The notes under the pieces were generated by a model. It saw nothing but the letters and a program-made list of their open reading frames with translations. It was not told the DNA's origin and did not search any database. Source: Syntrophomonas sp. (GTDB taxonomy: Bacteria; Bacillota; Syntrophomonadia; Syntrophomonadales; Syntrophomonadaceae). Taken from it: a DNA stretch of 64,000 nucleotides. Below, one piece after another: positions 8,094-15,734 of this stretch (positions are counted from its first letter, which is position 1; each line of letters begins with the position of its first letter). The DNA lies in the NCBI GenBank assembly GCA_016841425.1, contig JAENZE010000004.1, forward strand, positions 192,282 to 256,281. Reading direction: 5' to 3'. A program made the translations under genes and the position numbers.

Positions 8094-8357
8094 CTATCCT
8101 CCCTTAAATCGTGCTGACTGAGGACATGTGGCAAAGTGCGGTATCCTGCCTCTTATTGTAGTATTGCTGGGGAATAATGTGTCTTGCGTAGCGGCAGTCC
8201 TGCTTCCCTTTACGACCCTGCCGTCATCAGTAACGATAGCTTCATGCTTTATACCATCAGGATCAATTTCTATGTAATCCGGATTTACGGGAATACTATT
8301 GCCTTTGGGCGTCTTTATCCAGCTGATCGCAGCGCCACAGCCACTGCATTTATCCAT
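8094..8357 (-). CDS. Small zinc-binding phage protein
   Basis: The start at 8357 follows AAGGGATGG and gives MDKCSGCGAAISWIKTPKG, 87 residues. A zinc pair is visible at the N-terminus (CSGC) with a further Cys near the C-terminus (HFATCPQ). The pattern of Cys pair, GKxIPVNP and a terminal HxxxCP matches small phage zinc-ribbon proteins. Function unknown. Confidence 0.65.
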   Translation of the reverse strand: MDKCSGCGAAISWIKTPKGNSIPVNPDYIEIDPDGIKHEAIVTDDGRVVKGSRTAATQDTLFPSNTTIRGRIPHFATCPQSARFKGG

Positions 8358-8373
8358 TAGACCACCATCCCTT

Positions 8374-8592
8374 CTAGGCATTACCTTCCTTGTTTTCATC
8401 CTTATTTGCCAAGGCCTTGAGTGTAATACAATTGAAGTCTTCTTCAATCTCTACGCTATTTAAAAGTGCTATACGACCGGCTTTTTTTCTGGTTCCTTCT
8501 TGCCATTCTATATTTATTTCTGTATCATCATTGAGAATACATAATATTGCACGTAGCTCTCTAACATTCACACCTTTACCCCTCCTTTTCAA
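8374..8592 (-). CDS. Small phage protein of unknown function
   Basis: The 72-residue protein starts MKRRGKGVNVRELRAILCIL and has an alternating strand pattern (NDDTEINIEWQEG) that resembles short phage proteins predicted to bind partners. It is tightly packed between the Lar-like and zinc-binding genes. Confidence 0.5.
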   Translation of the reverse strand: MKRRGKGVNVRELRAILCILNDDTEINIEWQEGTRKKAGRIALLNSVEIEEDFNCITLKALANKDENKEGNA

Positions 8593-8600
8593 TTACTATC

Positions 8601-8804
8601 TTAAGTCACTTCTTTAACTCGTTTATTCCAAACTGCAGCTTGTGCTGCTTTGTTTTCTTTATGACTGCCATCCAATCTGTTTCTGAAACCATCGGTGCTG
8701 CAATGACAATTAGTACAAGCAACACTATAAAAATTTTTTGGATTTGCAAACTGACGATATTCAGCTGCGCTGCCACAAAAGGGGCACGGCTTTAATTGTT
8801 CCAT
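8601..8804 (-). CDS. Lar-like zinc-ribbon protein
   Basis: The 67-residue protein begins MEQLKPCPFCGSAAEYRQ and carries two Cys pairs (CPFC and CTNC), ending with an AAVWNKR motif. This is the signature of the Lar restriction-alleviation family of phage zinc-ribbon proteins, which can weaken type I restriction. The family match is strong; the actual anti-restriction activity is inferred. Confidence 0.7.
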   Translation of the reverse strand: MEQLKPCPFCGSAAEYRQFANPKNFYSVACTNCHCSTDGFRNRLDGSHKENKAAQAAVWNKRVKEVT

Positions 8805-8814
8805 ATTTCAGCCA

Positions 8815-9453
8815 CTACCCTTCATATTCAATGCCGATCTTCAAGCCTTCTTCCACAATCAAGGCCAGCTTTAGGTCAGCCATAGCCTTGACAAATTCTG
8901 CTGTCCCTTCCGGGTACCCGGCCACCTCTAAGAGCTTGACGATCTTTTCATAGGCTATGGCCTCGGAAACAAAATACACCCAGTGATCCAGGTTATCTAT
9001 GCCCACGCTTTCCAGCACCTTGCGGTCTTTTTCGGGATTGCCCTTTAATTTCTTGCGCAGCACATTGGCAGTTTTCTCATCCACCTGCATCTGGGCTATT
9101 ACATCAGCCAGTTTGATCTCAATGAATTCTCCGGTACATAAAGGACCTACTATTTTTTTAAAGGGATCGCTCATCTTATAATTGGTTTCCTGTTTGATAA
9201 AATCCCCGGTTATTCCACCCAGTACTGAATTTAGGAATGAATATGATACCATCTTGACAGTATCAGGAGCCGTTATAATAGCCATATTGTTATTTGTGCC
9301 ATAATACCGGACCGTTTTCAGCTTTGAATTCTCCAGGTCCGGAGCCGCAATCTCCTGTATCTGAGCCTTTATTTTATCGATCTCCACTTTGGCTTCCTTG
9401 CTTAACTTATCCCACCTGGCTAACTCATCCACCAGCTGCTTACTCTCACTCAC
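8815..9453 (-). CDS. Phage early protein of unknown function
   Basis: The 212-residue protein has an N-terminal coiled coil (ELARWDKLSKEAKVEIDKIK) then a mixed domain containing YYGTNNNMAIITAPDTVKM and a C-terminal AMADLKLALIVEEGL helix. It lies where Mu-like phages often have a DUF3164-type protein after the transposition genes, but the sequence does not clearly belong to it. Its start overlaps the AbrB-like gene by eight bases. Confidence 0.55.
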   Translation of the reverse strand: MSESKQLVDELARWDKLSKEAKVEIDKIKAQIQEIAAPDLENSKLKTVRYYGTNNNMAIITAPDTVKMVSYSFLNSVLGGITGDFIKQETNYKMSDPFKKIVGPLCTGEFIEIKLADVIAQMQVDEKTANVLRKKLKGNPEKDRKVLESVGIDNLDHWVYFVSEAIAYEKIVKLLEVAGYPEGTAEFVKAMADLKLALIVEEGLKIGIEYEG

Positions 9454-9685
9454 TAATCAAACCTCCCAGCTCCTTAATGCATTCTCTACAAAAGCTTTTT
9501 CCCTGGTAGTTCACAACATCATGTTCGTTTTGACATATGAAACACCTGTCCATATGGGCTGTTATAATGATTTGGTTTCCGCTGGAATCAATATCCACTG
9601 CGTCACCGGGAAATAAATTGTGGTTTCTTCTGACCTCAGCAGGAATCGTTATCCCGCCAGATTTTGTGATCTTTTTAGACTTCAT
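9446..9685 (-). CDS. AbrB/SpoVT-domain protein fused to a four-cysteine zinc ribbon
   Basis: Residues 1-45 are an AbrB swapped-hairpin DNA-binding domain (KSGGITIPAEVRRNHNLFPG then VDIDSSGNQIII). Residues 49-72 add a zinc ribbon with Cys pairs CFIC and CREC. The gene follows MuB with the usual spacing. It is probably a phage transcription regulator; the DNA-binding domain is clear, the role of the zinc ribbon is not. Confidence 0.75.
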   Translation of the reverse strand: MKSKKITKSGGITIPAEVRRNHNLFPGDAVDIDSSGNQIIITAHMDRCFICQNEHDVVNYQGKSFCRECIKELGGLISE

Positions 9686-9694
9686 ATTTACCTC

Positions 9695-10687
9695 CTATGC
9701 ATTAAAGCTCAAAACAATAGTTCCTAATTCTTCAACCAGATCCTCAGTGATCCTGTCCCCGCCGGTGGCATCCAGCAGCCGGGAAATAGCCTTGGTTAGC
9801 TGCCTTATGCCTCGGCTAATCCCGATCTCCACCAGCAACCTTTTGGCTCCGCTGCTGGCGTTTAATCCCTCCACAAACTGAGCGGCTTCTTCATTAGATA
9901 TGCCAGACAGCCGCTGGAAGTACCCGATCCGGTCCCGAAGACGGGCCAGCTCTGGACGGCATTCGGCAGATATAAGGATGCGTTCGGCCAGGTTGTTATT
10001 GCCGCAGAGTACCACGCCTATACAGCGAGTTTTGTCATAGATGGCACGGATGGCTTCATAGACTGCCATGCCTCTCAATAGGTCTGCTTCATCAAATATC
10101 AATAGGTGGGGATACTGCTTGAGATGTTTAACAATACGTCTCAAAAGAGTTGGGGAAGCACCCCGAGTTGGCAGCTCTAATTCTTCACAAATTTCCACCA
10201 GGACGCTCTTTTTGCTGCTGGTGTCATCGCAAGTTACAACGACACTTGGCAGGTCTGAGCGCTGAACGATTTGTTCAAAGGCATATGTTTTACCGGTACC
10301 TGGATCACCAGTTATCATCCCGAATTCATTCTTTTCCCAGCAGCGCTGGCATACTCCTAAAATACGCGCAGAATCTCTGGTATTAATCCACTCGGGTCGA
10401 ATATATTCTTGCCCTTCGGGATATAGCTTTTCCACATGCTTTTCATCCTCTTCTTGCCACCTGCCAATAGAAATGAGATACTCTCTAATAGCGGGATCTA
10501 ATGCTCTGGGGCTAGAGTAATTTCCGCTGATGTACTGGCTTATGGCGCTGTGGCTTTTCCCCACAGCGTCAGCCACTACGCCGACCTTTGTCCCTTCGTT
10601 CCGTATTACGGAGTACAAGACCTTTTGTTCCTGTGACCAATCACTCATATCCGGTGCTTGTCTAAGCTCCCGTTCCGCTATTGCCAT
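9695..10687 (-). CDS. MuB-like AAA+ target-capture ATPase
   Basis: This 330-residue protein should activate the transposase and deliver target DNA. Residues 15-70 form a lambda-repressor-like HTH as in Mu B (VADAVGKSHSAISQYISG). The AAA domain shows Walker A GDPGTGKT near residue 127 and Walker B LLIFDE near 195. The ATG at 10687 is preferred because GGAGG lies nine bases upstream. It directly follows the transposase gene. Confidence 0.92.
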   Translation of the reverse strand: MAIAERELRQAPDMSDWSQEQKVLYSVIRNEGTKVGVVADAVGKSHSAISQYISGNYSSPRALDPAIREYLISIGRWQEEDEKHVEKLYPEGQEYIRPEWINTRDSARILGVCQRCWEKNEFGMITGDPGTGKTYAFEQIVQRSDLPSVVVTCDDTSSKKSVLVEICEELELPTRGASPTLLRRIVKHLKQYPHLLIFDEADLLRGMAVYEAIRAIYDKTRCIGVVLCGNNNLAERILISAECRPELARLRDRIGYFQRLSGISNEEAAQFVEGLNASSGAKRLLVEIGISRGIRQLTKAISRLLDATGGDRITEDLVEELGTIVLSFNA

Positions 10688-10704
10688 CAATCATTACCTC
10701 CTTT

Positions 10705-12837
10705 TTATTTGTGATAATTTCCTGCGGCTAAAATATATTCTTCAAAGCGGTTAGGTTTATTCACCGCTTTTTGACCTGCTGCGCTGCCACCAGGATGAGG
10801 GCCTTTACTGCTGGCTGCCTTTTTGGCTGCGTCTTCTAAACCTGTTATATATCGGATATCATTCCTGGATGACTGCATACTTCCTGTAGCCATTACCGGC
10901 CCGCCTGCTTGCCGTTTAGCAATTGCTGCTTCCAGGGTATTTTCCCTGGTACTGCGAAGATTCTCCTTAACTTCTTTTTTGCGGCTGGCACGTTTACGCA
11001 TGTTTCTGCTTATATCATCCTGTGTAGCATCCCATGCCAGCAGCTCCCGGTTAGTAGCGGTGCATACATACTGCCCATTGGCTGGATTAAAGATCAGCAG
11101 CTCTCCGATCCGGTTCGGGTCGTAGCGGATCACCACCTGGCGGCCAGTATATTTGTCCAGTTCCGGATGTGTGTAATAACGCCTGCGGTTTCCGCTGCCA
11201 AAGCGCTGTATGCCGGAGCTGTATACCTTGGCTTTTTCCATGTCCATCAGACATATATCCAGGGTCCTTTCATCCGGAACGCCCTGGCGCACCGCGGGAG
11301 TGCTTTTATATTTCTGCAGGGGAGTCATGCCCAGGGTGCTGTGGACGGTATTATGATATACATCCAGGTAGGTTTCAAATAGGGCACATAATTCTTCAAT
11401 ATCTAACAATTCACCACGCTGAGCCATGCTCTGTTCATCCAAACCATAGGGCCGGTGCTTGTTATCCTTCCCGCAGTAGCCGGGCAGATAACGTGAAAAC
11501 TGGTCGGTCATAGTGCCGTACCAGCGTTCCTGGTGTGCCTTGGCCCAAGGGGAATAGGGCAGAGCGAATTGAGTCTTTATATCCAGTATTTCGCAGGTGC
11601 TGCGCACTTCCCGCGAATATCCGAAACCTTCGCATTTAAGGCCTTTCTTGACTTTGGACTTGTAGTCTTCACCGTTGTCTATATACAGCAGGCCGGGCAT
11701 ACCCTGTACAGGGGATATGATACCAGCGTTTTGTTCTAAAACATCGTGGTCCCATCCCAGGGAACGAATGCTCCTAGTCATGGCTGGGCTGATAGGGCCA
11801 TCCCAAGACGGCAGCATTTTCTGCAACATGCCGTGGCGCAGAGCCAGGCCGATGGTACGCCCATTGGCTTGTACCGCGATTGTCCAGCCCACTATTGCCC
11901 GGCTGCAGACATCAATCCAGGTAGTTAGCCATGGTCTTATTGCCCGGCCCTGGTAGGTTATAAATACATCCATCCGGTGATGGTCGCCCATCCAGACTTG
12001 ATTTACGAACTCTGGTTCCTTGCGTAAGATCTTTTCAGCAAAGCGCTTTACATATTCCGCTTCACCTTCGCGTCCGAGGCATACCAGGTCCGGCTGAGTC
12101 TTTTCCAATTCTTCTATGACCCTGTATACCGTTGCCCGGCTGGGTGCTTTGATGCTGGTAATTTCGCAGTATTTTTTTGCCTTACGGTGTACATGGGCTA
12201 CCTTCGGTTTATTCAACTGCAGGTACTCAGCTATGATCAGTTGCTCCAGCTCTTCAGAAACTGCTCTGCGTTCCGTACCTACTCCCAGACTGGGAAGCTT
12301 GCGCATTAAAGCAGCAGTCCCACCGTCTTTATACAACCTGACCCAACGATACAGAGTCTTGTCTGAGATGCCATATTGATCAGCTATTTGAGCTGCTAAT
12401 TCTCTTTTTCCCGGCTTGTCTTCTATATCTAGAAAGGCTTGCACCGCTCTGACTTTTTGTTCCGCATCTCTCATCATTGCCTCAAACCTCTTTCCACCCA
12501 CCAGGGCTTTTAATTCCGCCAGGTTTACAGCTGCTGCACTAGACATCCTTTCCTTCTCCTTAGCTGCTGGTTCATCAGCTTCTGCATAATTAACCTGGGC
12601 GGAGATCAGTATTTTTTCCTGCTGCTTCTCATGCCAGCGTTTCTGAGCCAAAGTCGTGAGTGAAGACAGTCCCACCAGGTAGCGTTTACCCGCATTACCA
12701 CCACGTGAAGGAGACTCATCTATTCTAGCCTTCCATTGCTTAGAACCAGCCTTAATAAGGGCTGTCTTTCTTGACACTCCCTCAAGCTCTGCTGCTTCAA
12801 TAGTTGTTAGCCATACTTCTTTCGCCACTATCTGCAC
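10705..12837 (-). CDS. MuA-like DDE transposase
   Basis: The 710-residue enzyme should cut the prophage ends and join them to target DNA in replicative transposition. It shows an N-terminal Mu-type winged helix (residues 5-65), a helix-turn-helix region for end-site binding (about 105-240), the catalytic core with likely acidic triad D285 (WMGDHH), D387 (LYIDNGEDY) and E437 (AKAHQERWYG), and a C-terminal beta-barrel (about 540-620). Length and order fit Mu-like transposases of Firmicutes. The start overlaps nothing and lies just after a small early gene. Confidence 0.95.
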   Translation of the reverse strand: MQIVAKEVWLTTIEAAELEGVSRKTALIKAGSKQWKARIDESPSRGGNAGKRYLVGLSSLTTLAQKRWHEKQQEKILISAQVNYAEADEPAAKEKERMSSAAAVNLAELKALVGGKRFEAMMRDAEQKVRAVQAFLDIEDKPGKRELAAQIADQYGISDKTLYRWVRLYKDGGTAALMRKLPSLGVGTERRAVSEELEQLIIAEYLQLNKPKVAHVHRKAKKYCEITSIKAPSRATVYRVIEELEKTQPDLVCLGREGEAEYVKRFAEKILRKEPEFVNQVWMGDHHRMDVFITYQGRAIRPWLTTWIDVCSRAIVGWTIAVQANGRTIGLALRHGMLQKMLPSWDGPISPAMTRSIRSLGWDHDVLEQNAGIISPVQGMPGLLYIDNGEDYKSKVKKGLKCEGFGYSREVRSTCEILDIKTQFALPYSPWAKAHQERWYGTMTDQFSRYLPGYCGKDNKHRPYGLDEQSMAQRGELLDIEELCALFETYLDVYHNTVHSTLGMTPLQKYKSTPAVRQGVPDERTLDICLMDMEKAKVYSSGIQRFGSGNRRRYYTHPELDKYTGRQVVIRYDPNRIGELLIFNPANGQYVCTATNRELLAWDATQDDISRNMRKRASRKKEVKENLRSTRENTLEAAIAKRQAGGPVMATGSMQSSRNDIRYITGLEDAAKKAASSKGPHPGGSAAGQKAVNKPNRFEEYILAAGNYHK

Positions 12838-12851
12838 TCACCACCTTGCAT

Positions 12852-13091
12852 CTACTTACCGTCTACAACATTCAGTACTGTATCTATCTGCATAAGCAAT
12901 CCCATATTGCTATCATCTATACTGGCTTTTACCATTCTTAATGTCGCATATAGTATTGGTGCTGCTGCTATCAGCTCGACATCTTTAGGGTCCTTGACCA
13001 GGGCCACAATATTCCCGCTGGAGTCTATCACCGGTATCAAGGGCTTGTATGTATTATTGATTTTTACTGCCATCCATCCGAAATTGTTCAT
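12852..13091 (-). CDS. Small phage protein with AAAPxLY motif
   Basis: The 79-residue protein holds VELIAAAPILYATLRMVKAS, the helix motif common to many small phage early proteins (usually written LIAAAPELYEAL). The N-terminal half is a short beta domain (MAVKINNTYKPLIPVIDSSG). Function unknown. Confidence 0.6.
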   Translation of the reverse strand: MNNFGWMAVKINNTYKPLIPVIDSSGNIVALVKDPKDVELIAAAPILYATLRMVKASIDDSNMGLLMQIDTVLNVVDGK

Positions 13092-13183
13092 GCATCTTGC
13101 TCCTTATTAAAGGTTTTACCGTCCTCCCCGGAGAAGTAAGATTTTACCTATAACCAACCCCACCGGAGAGGAGGTGAAAGATT

Positions 13184-13423
13184 TTGGATAAACTATCCTC
13201 TGAAATACTTAAAAGTATTTACGATACTCGTATAGGATACTTATTTTCAGTTGAGCCTATCACTGAAAAACTAGGTTTAACTTATATGGAGTTTGAAAAA
13301 TACGCCCGTTCTCTACACCGTCAAGGACTAATTGATCTTTACGAAGTTACAGGCCCTCAAAGTATTGAGAATATTGGCTTGACTAAAAAAGGCTTTAATC
13401 TGGTATCTTCAAACCATCCTTAA
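13184..13423 (+). CDS. Winged-helix protein on the opposite strand of the early operon
   Basis: A TTG at 13184 lies ten bases after GAGGAGG, and the 79-residue product starts MDKLSSEILKSIYDTRIGYL. The fold is a winged helix (helix, helix, RSLHRQGLIDLYE, and a terminal NIGLTKKGFNLV). It is the only plus-strand gene inside the minus-strand prophage apart from the repressor and converges with the next gene by 29 bases. It may be a moron-like prophage gene expressed in lysogeny. Confidence 0.6.
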   Translation: MDKLSSEILKSIYDTRIGYLFSVEPITEKLGLTYMEFEKYARSLHRQGLIDLYEVTGPQSIENIGLTKKGFNLVSSNHP

Positions 13424-13619
13424 TAAATTTTGCGTTACGAATTTCAAATAAGGATTCTGATAAGTGGTAAGTCTGGCTTATATTTGTCCGAAAGAATCCC
13501 ATGAAAAATTCGCAACAAAACCTAATAACTCTCATGTTTTCAGCTATTTCCATTAATAGCTGGTTATTCGAAAGATCTTGCCGCTCTCCCTGGGCGGCTT
13601 CTTCTTTAACCTCGTTCAT
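13395..13619 (-). CDS. Small phage early protein of unknown function
   Basis: The 74 residues start MNEVKEEAAQGERQDLSNNQ and have one amphipathic helix (LLMEIAENMRVIRFCCEFFM). The ATG is a few bases after the stop of the DUF6906-like gene, with AAGG immediately upstream. The 3' end overlaps the convergent winged-helix gene. Confidence 0.45.
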   Translation of the reverse strand: MNEVKEEAAQGERQDLSNNQLLMEIAENMRVIRFCCEFFMGFFRTNISQTYHLSESLFEIRNAKFIKDGLKIPD

Positions 13620-13621
13620 CC

Positions 13622-13777
13622 TTAAGCCCCCTTTAACGTTCTTACCTTGCCAGATGTTTTGTTAACTACTTGAAAGACTCCGTTGTGATCAGTGACCACT
13701 AACCAGTTCTCAGGCTTTAATCCGCATTGTCCCATCCTGATTTTCTGCGCCTTGGTAGGCTTCTTTCCATGCTTCAA
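13622..13777 (-). CDS. DUF6906-like small phage protein
   Basis: A TTG at 13777, preceded by AGGAAAGAAGTGA, opens a 51-residue frame. The sequence has the features of a widespread short protein of Firmicute phages: N-terminal MKHGKKPTKAQKIRM, then LKPENWLVV, and a terminal SGKVRTLK. Its start lies about 30 bases downstream of the hammerhead ribozyme candidate, so it would be the first gene on the 3' cleavage product. Function unknown. Confidence 0.65.
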   Translation of the reverse strand: MKHGKKPTKAQKIRMGQCGLKPENWLVVTDHNGVFQVVNKTSGKVRTLKGA

Positions 13778-13805
13778 ATAATCACTTCTTTCCTTTTATT
13801 TAGGC

Positions 13806-13866
13806 TTCCGCCGACCGGGTTATTCCCGGTTTCGCCTGGTTGCCAGCCAGGCTCATCGGGGCGGGT
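13806..13866 (-). ncRNA. Candidate type I hammerhead ribozyme
   Basis: Read on the minus strand, directly after the stop codon of the upstream gene, the segment folds into three stems around a hammerhead core. Stem I is CCGCC/GGCGG (open end), followed by core CCGAUGA. Stem II is GCCUGG/CCAGGC with a seven-base loop, then GAA. Stem III is ACCGGG/CCCGGU with loop AAUAA. The predicted cleavage nucleotide C17 is at 13813, with the cut between 13813 and 13812. All core positions match except the second, C instead of the near-invariant U4. Self-cleavage would separate the upstream message from the DUF6906-like gene. The U4C change may reduce activity. Confidence 0.7.
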
Positions 13867-14346
13867 CTAGCTGCGCATGCGATTCAGGAATTCTCTGACC
13901 TCTTTTTCCTTCCGTGATAAGTCTCGCTTAACCTGGTCTATCCTGCCCAGCTCGGCCAGCAGAGCTTCTTCTGATTCTAATATGTAGCATTGCAGCATCC
14001 TGGCCATGGTGCGTATAGGTTCGGTATAACCGGTTACGTGGCAAAATGCGGGCAGGTATTCAGCAGGGAAGCGATGCAGTTCTTTTGACTCTGCCGTCCA
14101 TGAATCCAGCTGGCTCTTGGTTATTTCAGTTCCAACCAGTTCACTCATATGAGCAGCCACCTCATATCTGGACAGAGAGCAACGTTTTAGGCCTTCAGAT
14201 AGTTCACTCCTTAACCGGCAGGATAGATTGAAGCTTCCTGGAGCAACCACGCTGATCCGCTTCTTCTCATCTTCCCGGACCAGATCAAATAGACTGGGCT
14301 GAGCCTCGTTCGTTTTATATGTCCTTGGTCTTCTTTTCCTTCCCAC
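13867..14346 (-). CDS. Phage early protein with possible HTH
   Basis: This 159-residue basic protein begins MGRKRRPRTYKTNEAQPSLF. Residues 60-95 resemble an HTH (SLSRYEVAAHMSELVGTEIT, then KSQLDSWTAESKE), and the C-terminus is a coiled coil (DQVKRDLSRKEKEVREFLNR). Proteins with this layout are common early genes in Mu-like phages of Firmicutes and probably bind DNA. Its stop codon abuts the hammerhead candidate. Confidence 0.6.
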   Translation of the reverse strand: MGRKRRPRTYKTNEAQPSLFDLVREDEKKRISVVAPGSFNLSCRLRSELSEGLKRCSLSRYEVAAHMSELVGTEITKSQLDSWTAESKELHRFPAEYLPAFCHVTGYTEPIRTMARMLQCYILESEEALLAELGRIDQVKRDLSRKEKEVREFLNRMRS

Positions 14347-14359
14347 CGTTTTTCACCAC

Positions 14360-14593
14360 CTATCTAAAGCATTCTCCTTGACAGACAGCTCCTGTAATCT
14401 GAAAAATGATAGTCTGTCTTTCTTTTGCTCTGTGAGACTTTTTGATATCCGAGCGAAGCTCCAGGTACAAACTATCCAGCTCAATATCGTTAAGATTTTC
14501 TAGGTGGACCTTAACCGCCTGGCTGCCTCTCTGTTTATTTTTTCGTGCAGCTGCCGCCACCCTGAATATTTCTAATGCTGCCTCACTGGCCAT
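14360..14593 (-). CDS. Small phage early protein of unknown function
   Basis: The 77-residue protein begins MASEAALEIFRVAAAARKNK and is helical and charged, with two cysteines near the end (AVCQGECFR). It lies between two early genes with 13-base gaps. No family recognised. Confidence 0.5.
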   Translation of the reverse strand: MASEAALEIFRVAAAARKNKQRGSQAVKVHLENLNDIELDSLYLELRSDIKKSHRAKERQTIIFQITGAVCQGECFR

Positions 14594-14606
14594 CCTGCTT
14601 GCCTCC

Positions 14607-14990
14607 TTATAAGTTAAGCACCGGCTTAACCACCTGCTCGTATAGGTCTCCCACCTTGTATTCGGTTTCGCCCTGGGCTCTTTTGTCCTCCATAAATTTC
14701 TTGATTTCCAGGGCCAGTTTTAATGTCTTTAATACTCCGATCTGTTCGGACGTTATTTGAGTTTCGTATTCTGAACTTGGTATCATCAAGGCGATAGCTT
14801 CATATAAATACCGGATATCGGAGTATCCATTAAAGCTCTCATAAAACTCCTTCTGAACTTCCTGAGCAAACTTCTTGCGATTAAGCCTGGTTTTTACTGG
14901 AGGTATAATACCTCTCTGCCGTAGATCTTCCCGGACTTCAGCTCTAAATTTCTTCTCTTTATTGGTAAGCCTTTTTTTCTTTCCCGCCAT
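14607..14990 (-). CDS. Basic phage early protein of unknown function
   Basis: The second in-frame ATG (14990) is preferred because AAAGGAA lies seven bases upstream; it gives 127 residues. The N-terminus is strongly basic (MAGKKKRLTNKEKKFRAEVR), followed by helices and an acidic end. It is probably a nucleic-acid-associated early protein, but no family is recognised. Confidence 0.5.
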   Translation of the reverse strand: MAGKKKRLTNKEKKFRAEVREDLRQRGIIPPVKTRLNRKKFAQEVQKEFYESFNGYSDIRYLYEAIALMIPSSEYETQITSEQIGVLKTLKLALEIKKFMEDKRAQGETEYKVGDLYEQVVKPVLNL

Positions 14991-15002
14991 TGCCATGTTC
15001 CT

Positions 15003-15206
15003 TTAATATAGTGCCTTGCGGGTCACATCCAAAATAATGGCCCCGAAGCTGTCCCCTTCAATATTCACTTGTTTGCTGTAGCCGTTTTTAAAAACGATTT
15101 TAACTTGACTGCCATCCTCGCTAAGTTCCAGCCGCTTTACATCCAATTTAGCATTAGATAGGGTTACTGCTAGGGTTCCCTCCACGAATTCTTTTTTTGT
15201 TAACAT
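15003..15206 (-). CDS. Small phage early protein of unknown function
   Basis: This is a 67-residue protein (MLTKKEFVEGTLAVTLSNAK) with an alternating strand pattern (RLELSEDGSQVKIVFKNGYS). AAGGAGG precedes the ATG. It is separated from the Ner-like gene by 160 bases, which hold only a possible 24-residue frame without a good ribosome site. Confidence 0.5.
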   Translation of the reverse strand: MLTKKEFVEGTLAVTLSNAKLDVKRLELSEDGSQVKIVFKNGYSKQVNIEGDSFGAIILDVTRKALY

Positions 15207-15368
15207 AGCTTACCTCCTTAATAACCGTATTCCTGGCCCCTGCCCTCAAATGTCAATCAGTAGATTGCCTTTTTTCAACTTTAAGTCTAAATATTTCCAA
15301 TTCATCGACATTGCCATCATTTTCGCCCTGTGTTATCCTTAAAATGCTTAGACATGTGAATAAAGCCG

Positions 15369-15623
15369 TTAGCTACTTGGCCATATCTCTTCTTCGCTGC
15401 GGCCTAGTGCCTGGGCTATATATCTGCGTATGCGATACCCTTTGTATCTGCTGCTGGGGCATTGATTTATAATTTGCGTTATCGCTGATCCAGTTACTCC
15501 AGCTGCGTCTGCTATTTCTCTGATCGTTACACCGCGTAGTATTAGTTCAGCCTTGATCTGTCGGGATGTCATGCCCTTGCGATTCGCACTGTCTTTATTA
15601 GCCAGGGCTCCGGTACTGCTCAT
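15369..15623 (-). CDS. Ner-like DNA-binding protein
   Basis: The 84-residue protein has an HTH (residues 18-60: SRQIKAELILRGVTIREIAD then AAGVTGSAITQIINQ) and ends AQALGRSEEEIWPS, the signature of the Ner/Nlp family. In Mu, Ner represses early and repressor transcription during lytic growth. It is the first early gene, divergent from the repressor, and starts with AGGAGGGATTTGA before ATG. Confidence 0.85.
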   Translation of the reverse strand: MSSTGALANKDSANRKGMTSRQIKAELILRGVTIREIADAAGVTGSAITQIINQCPSSRYKGYRIRRYIAQALGRSEEEIWPSS

Positions 15624-15657
15624 TCAAATCCCTCCTCGATGAGTCTTTCCGGGTCCA

Positions 15658-15716
15658 GTGTCTAATCTATAAAAGATTATAGACACAGTATAAACTGCTA
15701 CTCAGTAGCAAGTCAA
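15658..15716 (-). promoter_or_regulatory. Early promoter with overlapping operator palindromes
   Basis: On the minus strand TTGACT (15716-15711) and TATACT (15692-15687) are 18 bases apart and would drive the Ner-to-transposase operon. A perfect 7-bp inverted repeat, TGCTACT-C-AGTAGCA (15696-15710), fills the spacer. An imperfect palindrome (TGTCTAATCT with AGATTATAGACA, 15659-15685) lies just downstream of the -10 box. These are good candidates for repressor and Ner operators. Confidence 0.7.
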
Positions 15717-15734
15717 GGCCAATAACTTGAAAGA

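Noticed and set aside
15207..15368. Two tiny frames (12 and 24 codons) between early phage genes
   Set aside because: No usable ribosome sites.
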